DNA of 64,000 nt from an uncultured Lachnospiraceae bacterium (GTDB lineage Bacteria > Bacillota > Clostridia > Lachnospirales > Lachnospiraceae). The notes beneath the pieces were generated by a model. The model made no database searches and had not been told where the DNA came from. It worked only from the letters and a program-made list of their open reading frames with translations. A program made the position numbers and the translations under genes. Shown here one piece after another: positions 23,749 through 32,211 of this stretch (the stretch's first letter is position 1; every line of letters begins with the position of its first letter). The DNA lies in assembly GCA_934408585.1 (NCBI GenBank), contig CAKRVA010000003.1, positions 305,109 through 369,108 on the forward strand, written 5' to 3'.

Positions 23749-23792
23749 CCCCTCAAAATGCTTTTTTACATTCTATGAAGCATTCTGAGGGG
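23749..23792 (-). promoter_or_regulatory. Hairpin masking the spoIIID ribosome binding site
   Basis: On the minus strand CCCCTCAGAATGCTT pairs along 15 bases (one G-U) with AAGCATTTTGAGGGG across a 14-base loop. The GAGGGG of the 3' arm is the ribosome binding site of the TTG start at 23741. Translation would require opening of the stem, or the structure acts as an attenuator. The stretch 23793-23965 has no gene. Confidence 0.7.
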
Positions 23793-23965
23793 TTATGACC
23801 TGAATATGTTTATCCCTGTACTTTATGAACTTATAGAGAAATCATACATGTATTTTATATAGTAAAATTATTCAGCAAAAGGAGTCATAATATATAATTC
23901 TAATCCATTCTCATATGCCAAAATACTATTGGGATAAACCAAAGAATGTACAATTCCTAATAATA

Positions 23966-24925
23966 TTATTCCTGAATTTGACTTAAATACGTATATCTCA
24001 CCTCAAGAAGGGGTGATAACTCCATACCGACGTCTTTACACACCTGTATCATACTATATTCCATCGTTGTATTAGCCAATGCAAGGGAAAGAGATGCCAC
24101 TTTTTCACATCCATCTATGTCTCTATGTATTGCAAAATAAAACATTGTCTTCATTAATTCCTTAAATCCCGGACCATAATCTCCCTTTGTCAGCGCTGTC
24201 AAAAATGCCGCTGCCGCAGAAGCATCGATTCCTGCTGCGTTTGCATCATCACCGGAAAGTCCTTCTATTTTTAACCCATAATAATACTCGTACATTTCAT
24301 ATGCCTTTTCGAATCGCTTGATATCAGGGAACTCTGTATAATATACAAAATGCCACAAATATTCTACTAGATTTGGTAATTTACAAAACGGTTTTTCCAT
24401 AACACCACATGCAGAAAACCTTTCATAGCTTTCATCAAATACTTCTTCTATAGTCCTTGACTCATCCTCATCCCTTGATGGCATCATAGATAAATACAAT
24501 ATTGCCTCTGTATTTATTTCTCCATATTCCGGTATATGTCCATCTGAGTTTTCCATTTCCCAAATACACATCTTATCATCTCTTGCAAGCAATTGCGTAT
24601 ATTCCAGCATAAGACTTAATGCAAGCTTTGACCAATAACCTTGCTCTTCTGTGTCTACCATAATATTTGCCACAAATTTCACTTTATCTAAATATTCTTC
24701 CATACGTGTAAATATACCATCATAAGAAAGACTTTCCATTATTTCTTTTGACAAGTTATCTTTCACCTTTTTGCGAAGATTGTCAGCCTCTTCCTTTTCT
24801 TCGCTTGGAATCGCATTATACAATTCTCTAAACTCAATTTGATCCTTTATATTACGTTGTCTAATTGCTGTTGCATATTTTTCAAATTCACCGCTATTAC
24901 CCATTAATTTTGACAAAAATCCCAT
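23966..24925 (-). CDS. Hypothetical soluble protein (319 aa) of an unknown three-gene module
   Basis: The product starts MGFLSKLMGNSGEFEKYATAI and is acidic and mostly helical, with an alanine-rich segment (ANAAGIDASAAAAFLTALTKG near residue 235). No signal peptide, membrane helix or known motif was recognised. It is the last gene of a minus-strand group with a 58-aa gene and a coiled-coil membrane protein, controlled from one promoter. Function unknown. Confidence 0.75.
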   Translation of the reverse strand: MGFLSKLMGNSGEFEKYATAIRQRNIKDQIEFRELYNAIPSEEKEEADNLRKKVKDNLSKEIMESLSYDGIFTRMEEYLDKVKFVANIMVDTEEQGYWSKLALSLMLEYTQLLARDDKMCIWEMENSDGHIPEYGEINTEAILYLSMMPSRDEDESRTIEEVFDESYERFSACGVMEKPFCKLPNLVEYLWHFVYYTEFPDIKRFEKAYEMYEYYYGLKIEGLSGDDANAAGIDASAAAAFLTALTKGDYGPGFKELMKTMFYFAIHRDIDGCEKVASLSLALANTTMEYSMIQVCKDVGMELSPLLEVRYTYLSQIQE

Positions 24926-25010
24926 TTATATACCTCCTGTAATCAATTCTGAAAATTATTTTTTCTATCTGTCTTTACCTGAAACAAGCATAAAATCCAA
25001 CTTTCCATAT

Positions 25011-25187
25011 TTAATGCAAGTTCATACTCCATTTTCTCTGATAGCAATCTAATCTTCGTATCATATCCCTACCATCATCATAACTATAAAATATTCTATC
25101 ATACTCCGCTTGGAGTGCCTCCTTTGTTCCACACCAATTTTTAATTCTATGTAGTATTTCATTATATTCCTTATCAGGCATTCTCAT
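25011..25187 (-). CDS. Small hypothetical protein (58 aa)
   Basis: I take the ATG at 25187 (MRMPDKEYNEILHRIKNW) because GGTGG lies 7 bases upstream, just beyond the stop of the preceding gene. The longer frame to 25217 would overlap that gene. The product is charged and helical, ending in an aromatic and basic stretch. It lies between the coiled-coil membrane protein and the 319-aa protein, so it probably belongs to the same operon. No family recognised. Confidence 0.55.
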   Translation of the reverse strand: MRMPDKEYNEILHRIKNWCGTKEALQAEYDRIFYSYDDGRDMIRRLDCYQRKWSMNLH

Positions 25188-25197
25188 CTTTATCCAC

Positions 25198-26160
25198 CTA
25201 TTGATACATTTTTTCATTATATAACTTTACAAATGGTGTCATATCAATATTTCTTCCTTGAGTATTCTTTATATATCCCAATGCTTTTGTGTTTTCTTGA
25301 ATACACCTTTGATCGTTCTTTATTAATGTCAGATTTTCCAACTGTTCTTGCTGATTATCCACCACCCTATCCATGTACCGAATCATTTCTACATTAAATT
25401 TCCGGCTTTTCTCACTATTATCTTTAATTGCATTGCTTAATTCATAAGTCATATTATCCAACTTATCTAAAGCCAAATCCAACTTGCGGTCAATCTTTTG
25501 AAGTGTCCTTTGCATACCATCCAATCGATATTCCACTTCAAACTTGTCATATGCTTCAGGAAGACTTCCAGCTCTTCCACTCTCAATGTACTCTTTAAGT
25601 GCGCTAATGGCCACCATATTTCTATATTTGACATAAATAACATTATCTGAATAAATCAAATCAAGTACTTTTTGAGTTTCATTAATTCTTTGCTCAATAT
25701 TTTTTAATATATTATCCCATAAAGATAACTTCTTTTTATACTCTTCTTCCAATTTTTCATTTTCCTTAATTGCCTGCTGGATATCCTCCCTATTTTGTGC
25801 AACTTTTTGTGCTTCTTTCGCGTCACTTTCCTCGTCAAGTCTACTACATATGGCTGCACAAAATATTTCTACAATAATAATCATAATTGGAATCATTGCA
25901 AAAGAGCCTGTTGCTGTCGCCATAATTATTCCTACAACAAGACCTATTCCTGCTGCAGGAAGACCCAGGGCGAAGAATGTTGCTGCTCTATCAGAGGGTT
26001 TTGCCACAATTTCAGAAGGGACTCTTACACTTTTTTTTACTGGAGCATTCGCTTTCAGTTGTTGCCATATAGTTTTCTGTTGATCTAAAAGTATTTCTTC
26101 ATTAAATATCATATTGAGATATTCTGCTAAATCCGTCGTCGTTTTTGTAATATCATTCAT
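25198..26160 (-). CDS. Coiled-coil membrane protein (320 aa), unknown function
   Basis: About 75 hydrophilic residues are followed by two adjoining hydrophobic segments (ATFFALGLPAAGIGLVVGII and FAMIPIMIIIVEIFCAAIC, about residues 78-122). A long charged, largely coiled-coil region comes next, with YRNMVAISALKEYIESGR near residue 195. I recall this YRN-x-VA-x-S...EY...SGR element from unannotated Firmicute proteins but know no function. Both termini are probably cytoplasmic. It is the first gene of the module, reading away from a divergent XRE regulator. Confidence 0.75.
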   Translation of the reverse strand: MNDITKTTTDLAEYLNMIFNEEILLDQQKTIWQQLKANAPVKKSVRVPSEIVAKPSDRAATFFALGLPAAGIGLVVGIIMATATGSFAMIPIMIIIVEIFCAAICSRLDEESDAKEAQKVAQNREDIQQAIKENEKLEEEYKKKLSLWDNILKNIEQRINETQKVLDLIYSDNVIYVKYRNMVAISALKEYIESGRAGSLPEAYDKFEVEYRLDGMQRTLQKIDRKLDLALDKLDNMTYELSNAIKDNSEKSRKFNVEMIRYMDRVVDNQQEQLENLTLIKNDQRCIQENTKALGYIKNTQGRNIDMTPFVKLYNEKMYQ

Positions 26161-26201
26161 AGTTTTCTCCCATGTTTATTAAATTTTTATCTCATGTGTA
26201 C

Positions 26202-26230
26202 ATTATATAATTTATGCATCATTTATGCAA
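26202..26230 (-). promoter_or_regulatory. Promoter with ATTTATGCA direct repeats, start of the three-gene module
   Basis: On the minus strand TTGCAT (26225-26230) and TATAAT (26202-26207) are 17 bases apart. The spacer and -35 contain ATTTATGCA twice (26210-26218 and 26221-26229), 11 bases apart. The divergent XRE protein is the obvious candidate to bind here. A plus-strand TATAAT at 26246-26251 may serve the regulator itself. Confidence 0.65.
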
Positions 26231-26270
26231 GCATGAGTTTTTGCATATAATAATCAAAAAAGGAAAAAAC

Positions 26271-26480
26271 ATGTTACGCTTAAGAGTATTAGAAATATTA
26301 GACGAACAACACCATACTAAATATTGGCTCTATAAACAGATGGATTTAAGTTATCAAAATTTTAACCGCATGGTTACAAATCAAACATCATCTATTCATT
26401 TTGATAATTTAGAAAAGCTTAGTGAAATTCTGAATTGTCCTATAAGTGAGCTTTTTGAAAAAATGGAAAATCCAGACTAA
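26271..26480 (+). CDS. XRE/Cro-type helix-turn-helix regulator (69 aa)
   Basis: The ATG at 26271 has AAAAGGA upstream. The product MLRLRVLEILDEQHHTKYW, then LYKQMDLSYQNFNRMVTNQTSSI and LEKLSEILNCPISELFE, is a small Cro-like DNA-binding domain with nothing else. It is transcribed divergently from the three-gene module and faces repeated ATTTATGCA boxes, so it is probably the repressor of that module and of itself. Confidence 0.85.
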   Translation: MLRLRVLEILDEQHHTKYWLYKQMDLSYQNFNRMVTNQTSSIHFDNLEKLSEILNCPISELFEKMENPD

Positions 26481-26639
26481 ATCACTAGCTCGCGTTACTT
26501 GCCATTTTATTTTATCTTATATATACTTATCCAGAGTCATAAATAATATTGTTCTTAAATAAATATTTTATCTTATCAATTACTTTCCAAATAAGTTATA
26601 CTATTACTAATCCAAATTTGTTTGAAAGGCAGTTGCGTT

Positions 26640-27737
26640 ATGATCAGGCGTAGATGTATCAGTACACGAATTTTAGAGCCCGGCATGATCATTGATCAAT
26701 CGATTATTGACCATACAGGGCGTATTTTAATCAACCGCAAGACAAGACTAAATGAATATATGATTGCTGCCCTTCAAAAAATGGGAATTGGCAGCATTTA
26801 CATCCGGGAAGGTGAAGAAAGTGAAGAAGAACTCACCTACAACATCTCTCCTGAAATCATGGAAAAAATTGAGCAGGTCAAGGTTCCGGATGTTGCCAAG
26901 GTTCAGTTAAAAGAAAGCGTAAAAAAACGCGTTTCAGAAGGTGTGCAGTTTTTGTATAACAACCCGTCTGACGCGGCTTTTGTAAGCACCACGCAAAATA
27001 TTTCCCAAGAATTGATGAATGCGATTTCCGAAAACGATTCTCTTGCCGTCGATGTCAGTGCGTTGAAGGTCAGTGATGAATATACCTTTAAGCATAGCGT
27101 TGATGTTGCAACGATTGCCATGATTATTGCGAAAAATCAGGGATTCTCCCCACGTGCTGTACAACAGATTGGAATTTCCGGTCTGCTTCATGATTTAGGA
27201 AAATCCCAGATTCCAAACGAGGTTCTGAATAAACCAGGTCGGTTATCGGACGAAGAATTTGCTGTCATGAAAAAACATCCGGTCATCGGCTATCAATTAA
27301 TCTGTGCAAAAAGTGATATTAGTAATGAATGCAAACTTGGAGTTTTGCAACATCATGAAAAAATCAATGGCACCGGATACCCTTTTGGTCTTCAATCGGA
27401 TAAAATCCATCCATTTGCCAAAATCCTTACCATTGCCGATATTTATGACGCCCTTGTCACTGAACGTCCCTATAAAGAAGCTTTTACACCAAGAGATGCC
27501 GTAGAAATGATTATTGCAATGACCGGCGATTTGGATATCTCCTATATCCGTGGTTTTCTGGGAAGCGTCATCCTATACCCGGTTGGCACAATCGTAAAAT
27601 TAAGCACCGGAGAATTTGCCAAGGTAGTGGAAAATACCCCCAACTACCCGACTCGTCCTACAGTGCTTACTTTAAACCGTGGTAACATCTACCACCTTGC
27701 CACCGATGTAAACTGCGCTAGTATCATTATTGATTAA
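26640..27737 (+). CDS. HD-GYP domain cyclic-di-GMP phosphodiesterase
   Basis: 365 residues. The C-terminal HD-GYP domain has the HDLGK metal motif, the later HHEKINGTGYPFGL (GYP motif) and IADIYDAL, so it should hydrolyse c-di-GMP. The N-terminal ~110 residues lack a receiver or membrane domain and look like the short regulatory region found in many clostridial HD-GYP proteins. I choose the ATG at 26640 (MIRRRC) with AAAGG upstream rather than the TTG at 26622. It is a single gene followed by the large inverted-repeat element. Its signal is unknown. Confidence 0.92.
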   Translation: MIRRRCISTRILEPGMIIDQSIIDHTGRILINRKTRLNEYMIAALQKMGIGSIYIREGEESEEELTYNISPEIMEKIEQVKVPDVAKVQLKESVKKRVSEGVQFLYNNPSDAAFVSTTQNISQELMNAISENDSLAVDVSALKVSDEYTFKHSVDVATIAMIIAKNQGFSPRAVQQIGISGLLHDLGKSQIPNEVLNKPGRLSDEEFAVMKKHPVIGYQLICAKSDISNECKLGVLQHHEKINGTGYPFGLQSDKIHPFAKILTIADIYDALVTERPYKEAFTPRDAVEMIIAMTGDLDISYIRGFLGSVILYPVGTIVKLSTGEFAKVVENTPNYPTRPTVLTLNRGNIYHLATDVNCASIIID

Positions 27738-27760
27738 TAATAGAATATTTTATAAAAAAT

Positions 27761-27988
27761 GTGGTGCCAAATTTATTCTTCTGCTATGCGGTTTTACGGC
27801 ACTAAGAAGTTTGGACAATTTTAAACAGATGGCAGGATGGCATAACGCAACCGGCGATAATTCGCCATCCTGGCTCAGTATTGCCTTTTCCGTACATCCA
27901 TGTACGAAAATTGCTGGATACATATAAAATTGTGCAAACTTCTAAGTGCCTACAAAAAGCATAGCAGAAGAATAAATTTCGGCACAAC
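27761..27988. repeat. Large imperfect inverted repeat with two inner hairpins
   Basis: The left arm 27761-27823 (begins GTGGTGCCAAATTTATTC) and the right arm 27925-27988 (ends GAATAAATTTCGGCACAAC) are complementary over about 63 bases with few mismatches. The 101-base centre holds two more hairpins: CAGGATGGC/GCCATCCTG, and GTACAT/ATGTAC flanked by TTTTC and GAAAA. There is no credible coding frame. It could be a miniature mobile element, a structured RNA or a very long terminator between the HD-GYP and DUF853 genes. Only one copy was seen in the window. Confidence 0.7.
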
Positions 27989-28008
27989 TTTCTTATCATC
28001 TAAAATAT

Positions 28009-29607
28009 TTACAATTTAAACAACGTACTAAAAATCCCTCTTCCCAGCGAAGCACCAACATTACCGCCAAGCTTCTTTCCAAAACTTCCTCCTACGGATT
28101 TTCCAAGCGAATTACCAATCTCTCTTCCGATGGTTCCGCCTGCGGAACCGGCAACACGGCCAACCGTAGACTTCACCTGGCGTTTCCGGAATTCTTCCTG
28201 TTTCTTTTTCAGCTTTTCTTCCTGTGCAAGTGCTTTCTGCTGTTCCTTTGTGAGCGCAGCTGCTTCTTTATCCGCTGCTGCCTGTGCCTGTTCCTCTTCT
28301 ACCTTCTGCTGGTCTTCCAGATTCTTTCTCTGCAGGAATTCATATGCAGAATCACGGTCAAAGAAGTCACTGTACTTTGTATAAAGAAGATTTCCCTTAA
28401 TCTGGGAATCTCTCTCAGAATCATCCAATGTGCCCAGACGGCTCTGTGGCGGAAGGATACGGCATCTTTTTACAATTGTCGGAATACCTTCTTCATCCAG
28501 CACCGAAACAAGTGCCTCTCCAATACCAAGCTGCTGCAACGTTTCATATGTATCAAACTCCGGATTTTCACGGAAAGATTGCGCTGCTGCTTTAGCTCCC
28601 TTCTGTTCACTCGGCGTATAAGCATGAAGTGCATGCTGTATTTTATTTCCAAGCTGGGCAAGTACGCCATCCGGAATATCCTTCGGATTTTGTGTTATAA
28701 AATAAATTCCAACTCCCTTGGAACGGATAAGCTTCACAACCTGTTCTACCTTTTCAAGCAACACCTTGGGTGCCCCCTTAAAGAGCATATGTGCTTCATC
28801 AAAGAAGAATACCATCTTCGGTTTTGCAAGGTCTCCGGCTTCCGGAAGTGTTTCGTATAATTCTGACATCATCCACAGCATAAAGGTGGAATACATCGTT
28901 GGATTCTGCATCAGCTTCTGGCAATCCAGAATCTGAATTTTTCCTTTTCCGTCACAATCAGTTCCAAGCCAGTCACTGATACTGAGTGCCGGCTCGCCAA
29001 AGAAAATATCTCCGCCTTCTGCTTCCAGTGCAATGACCGCACGGGTAATTGCTGCAAGACTCTGTTTTGTAATATTACCATAAACTGTGCTTAACTCTTT
29101 GGCATTTTCACTGACATACTGAAGCATTGCACGCAGGTCCTTCGTATCAATCAGCAGCAAATCCTGGTCATCTGCAATTTTGAAAATAACTGTAAGAATA
29201 TCCGACTGTGTATCATTCAAGTCCATAATCCGGCTCAAAAGCATGGGTCCCATCTCGGAAATGGTCGTACGAAGGTTCATACCTTTTTCACCATAAACAT
29301 CCCAGAAGGTAACCGGATAAGACTGGAAAGAAAATCCTTCCTCGGCAAGTCCCATATCTTTTATTCTACCGTTGATATTTTCATTTTCCACACCCGGAGT
29401 ACAGATGGTTGCCAAATCTCCTTTGGCATCCGCCAAAAAGACCGGCACTCCGCAATCACTGAAAGACTCTGCAAGAACACGCAGCGATACGGTTTTTCCG
29501 GTACCGGTTGCACCTGCAATGAGTCCATGACGGTTTGCCATCTTGGGGTAAATATAAATTTTCTCATCTCCGGATTTTCCAATCCATATTTTCTTTTCCT
29601 GATACAT
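28009..29607 (-). CDS. HerA-like/DUF853 ATP-binding protein
   Basis: 532 residues of the YjgR/DUF853 branch of the HerA-FtsK ATPases. Walker A is GATGTGKT at residues 32-39, after the typical PKMANRHGLIAG. Walker B is MVFFFDEAHMLF near residue 270, and FITQNPKDIPDGVLAQLGNKIQHAL contains the sensor region. A coiled coil rich in Gln, Lys and Glu follows, and the C terminus is glycine-rich and basic (GGTIGREIGNSLGKSVGG). The family is common and cytoplasmic, and its role, possibly in DNA processing, is not settled. A single gene. Confidence 0.88.
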   Translation of the reverse strand: MYQEKKIWIGKSGDEKIYIYPKMANRHGLIAGATGTGKTVSLRVLAESFSDCGVPVFLADAKGDLATICTPGVENENINGRIKDMGLAEEGFSFQSYPVTFWDVYGEKGMNLRTTISEMGPMLLSRIMDLNDTQSDILTVIFKIADDQDLLLIDTKDLRAMLQYVSENAKELSTVYGNITKQSLAAITRAVIALEAEGGDIFFGEPALSISDWLGTDCDGKGKIQILDCQKLMQNPTMYSTFMLWMMSELYETLPEAGDLAKPKMVFFFDEAHMLFKGAPKVLLEKVEQVVKLIRSKGVGIYFITQNPKDIPDGVLAQLGNKIQHALHAYTPSEQKGAKAAAQSFRENPEFDTYETLQQLGIGEALVSVLDEEGIPTIVKRCRILPPQSRLGTLDDSERDSQIKGNLLYTKYSDFFDRDSAYEFLQRKNLEDQQKVEEEQAQAAADKEAAALTKEQQKALAQEEKLKKKQEEFRKRQVKSTVGRVAGSAGGTIGREIGNSLGKSVGGSFGKKLGGNVGASLGRGIFSTLFKL

Positions 29608-29673
29608 CTTTTTCCCTCCGTTTATTCTGTTCTTTTTCCTTCACTTTTCCCTAAACATGCTTTGGTCCGGCTG

Positions 29674-32211
29674 TCAGTTCTCATTCCGGATGTATGTGAC
29701 AAAACGGTTTCCATTCTGCTCAAACCATTCCTTGGAATCGTTCATTCCAACCTTATAGACGGTTCCACTTTCCGGATTCATGATGACCGTATTCATTTCA
29801 TTAAATCCAATCAGAAGCACTGCGCTTCCATCTTCCAGTCTGACAAGTACCGGAATATCCTTGTTCACGTAATACAAAACTGCATCCAGAGAGCATCCGG
29901 TCAAATCAAGCGCCTGTGTATTTTCCAGACTGTTTTCCAGAATACTGTACGTTGTTTCTCCACTTCGCAGCATATATTCTGAATTACGCATTACACCTTC
30001 ATATGCCAGCATCGTATCCAGGCAGATAGACAATGCATCTTTTTCCTCGGTAACCTGGCTTCCCTGAATTGCCATAATCTGATTTTTGGCACTTCGACTC
30101 ATTTTCTGCCATACATAGTTTCCGGCATCATTCATTACAATACCTGATATTGATTCTGCAAGATTCACCGCTTTCCCGGCATGCTCATAAACTCCTTCCA
30201 CACCATCTTTTCCATAAACATAGAATTTGGAAGAAGTATGCTCTTTCTCCTGCAAAACTACGGTTCTTGCGCCTTCAAAAAGCACCTCTTTCGGAGTCAG
30301 GTGCATCATTGCATTTCCATCAATGTCCTTTTTCAGCGCAATCTGAGCTAATTTTTCATAATTCTGCGTTGCTGCTACTTCAATCGTAATCCTTCCGTCA
30401 TTTGTACTTTCGGTATTCAGAATCTGGTCATCTGCAATTTCCGTGTATGAGCCATCCTCTTCCTTTTGTACACGCTTCAGAACAATTTGGTTCTCCTGCA
30501 CAGTTCCGCTCAGGATATAGACGTTTGGCTGCTGATAGGTCATGAGAACGCCTTCATTTTCATTCTCAATCTTCACGCAGAACATCGGCAGAATCGTCTC
30601 ACCGGATGCGTCTGTTATTATATCGGCTTTTTTTGCCACACCATAAATCAAATCTTCTCCACTAAATCCAATCGGAATAACGGTTTCCTCCTGTGACACC
30701 TGAATCACTTTCTGTTTTCCGGTATTCAGATTCATCAATACCAGTGTCTGGCAGTCCTTATAGCTGGCATCCTTCTGCCATGCAATCATCAGATTGCTGT
30801 CGGACACCTTATAATCTCCCTCTTCGAGATTTTCAGCTACGATTTCAACACTACGCTGTGAAGATTGTATTCCGTAGATATTGTCACCATCCATCAGGTA
30901 CAAAACACCTCTCCGGTTAATATAGGAAAGCTGCTCTACACGGTCAATCAGCAAATCTGGAGACAATGTGCTCGGAATATAAATCATTTCTTCCACGGTA
31001 TTGACGGTACTGTCATAATAGTGTGTGGAAATACCGACCTCGCCTTCATGTCTGCCACGATTCATATAGCCATATACCATAAATGTAACATTTCCGGCCT
31101 CATCCACATCCAGAATCTTAATGCGATGATTTCCATACAATGTTCGGTCATCTGCATTCTTTTCATCATAATAGCCAAACAGATACGCCATCTTATTATC
31201 AACGGTATTGTAGCTGTACAAGCGGTTCCCGGTAACAAATGCAAACGCATTTCCATCATCACTTTCTACCATTTGAATAGAATCACTTGCAATTCCCAGC
31301 ATGATTTTATTATTCATATAGGACGATTTTGCCTCTTCAAAAATCTGGTCCATGCTACGCTCATAATCAAGCAGATAAATTCGTTCTGCCGTATATCTGA
31401 CGCGGTAAAACTCTTTTACCGTGTAATATGTCTTCTTTCCCTCTTCCTGCGTGGAAACATAGAATCTGGTGGAAATGCTCGCCGTCTGGGGCGTAATTTC
31501 CTTAATCGTAATCTGTGGTCTTGTTTCCCGCTTAATCGGAAGACTTCCCCAGGTAATCTGGTCAAAGCTGCTATGGATATTTACCTTGCCAAAATTGGTA
31601 TTATCGCCTTCTGAATTGGATTCCAGATATTTCGTGAGCTCTTTTGCCTCTTCCTTTTGAAATGTCTTTGCGGAAAAACTCTCAACAAATTCAAGCTTAT
31701 CACTCACATGATAATCTTCCTGGCTCACGATACGCGTGTAATAATAAATCGGTACATCGTTTGCCGTCGTAAGTTTTAAAATCAGTTCATATTCCTGATT
31801 CAGGTCAATTAAATCCTTTAGTTCCAGATTTACTGTAATAATTCCTTCTCCATCAGCTGCAAATTCCGGAATTTCCGTATCCTCAATCAGTCGGCTGCCA
31901 TCCACGCTGCGCACTTCATATGCAATTTTGGAAATTTCGGTTCCATAGGTGTTGATGGAACATTCTGCCTTTCGTCCGGGCATAAGTGGTGTAATGCTTT
32001 CACGCATAAAGCTTACCTGCATTTCCTTAGCATAACCACGCATGGTATTGATTTCAATACCGTTATACCGGATAGAAACTACCGGAAAGGTTGCTTCTCC
32101 CATTTCCATTGTCATGTCCGTGGTGCCCTGATTTATCAAGCCTCCAACAATAAAGAGGGTTGCCAGGAATACGACCACCACGAGAGCAATTTTTATGATT
32201 AACTTCTTCAT
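29674..32211 (-). CDS. Large membrane-anchored extracytoplasmic protein with a degenerate C39-like end
   Basis: 845 residues. An N-terminal hydrophobic helix (IKIALVVVVFLATLFIVGGLI) anchors a long extracytoplasmic region rich in beta strands, with repeats of the kind LYSYNTVDNKMAYLFG that suggest a propeller. The last ~120 residues resemble the papain-like peptidase C39 fold, with Cys in ALSICLDTMLAYEG and an Asn-Pro in VIMNPESG. The histidine normally found before the GF/GY strand is not visible (GSAVLLIGFNE), so activity is doubtful. Its ATG overlaps the stop of the methyltransferase gene by 4 bases (ATGA). Role unknown, perhaps envelope sensing or scaffolding. Confidence 0.7.
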   Translation of the reverse strand: MKKLIIKIALVVVVFLATLFIVGGLINQGTTDMTMEMGEATFPVVSIRYNGIEINTMRGYAKEMQVSFMRESITPLMPGRKAECSINTYGTEISKIAYEVRSVDGSRLIEDTEIPEFAADGEGIITVNLELKDLIDLNQEYELILKLTTANDVPIYYYTRIVSQEDYHVSDKLEFVESFSAKTFQKEEAKELTKYLESNSEGDNTNFGKVNIHSSFDQITWGSLPIKRETRPQITIKEITPQTASISTRFYVSTQEEGKKTYYTVKEFYRVRYTAERIYLLDYERSMDQIFEEAKSSYMNNKIMLGIASDSIQMVESDDGNAFAFVTGNRLYSYNTVDNKMAYLFGYYDEKNADDRTLYGNHRIKILDVDEAGNVTFMVYGYMNRGRHEGEVGISTHYYDSTVNTVEEMIYIPSTLSPDLLIDRVEQLSYINRRGVLYLMDGDNIYGIQSSQRSVEIVAENLEEGDYKVSDSNLMIAWQKDASYKDCQTLVLMNLNTGKQKVIQVSQEETVIPIGFSGEDLIYGVAKKADIITDASGETILPMFCVKIENENEGVLMTYQQPNVYILSGTVQENQIVLKRVQKEEDGSYTEIADDQILNTESTNDGRITIEVAATQNYEKLAQIALKKDIDGNAMMHLTPKEVLFEGARTVVLQEKEHTSSKFYVYGKDGVEGVYEHAGKAVNLAESISGIVMNDAGNYVWQKMSRSAKNQIMAIQGSQVTEEKDALSICLDTMLAYEGVMRNSEYMLRSGETTYSILENSLENTQALDLTGCSLDAVLYYVNKDIPVLVRLEDGSAVLLIGFNEMNTVIMNPESGTVYKVGMNDSKEWFEQNGNRFVTYIRNEN

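Noticed and set aside
30865..31614. Plus-strand frame of 249 aa
   Set aside because: It lies entirely opposite the 845-aa gene, has no ribosome site and a composition typical of an antisense shadow.
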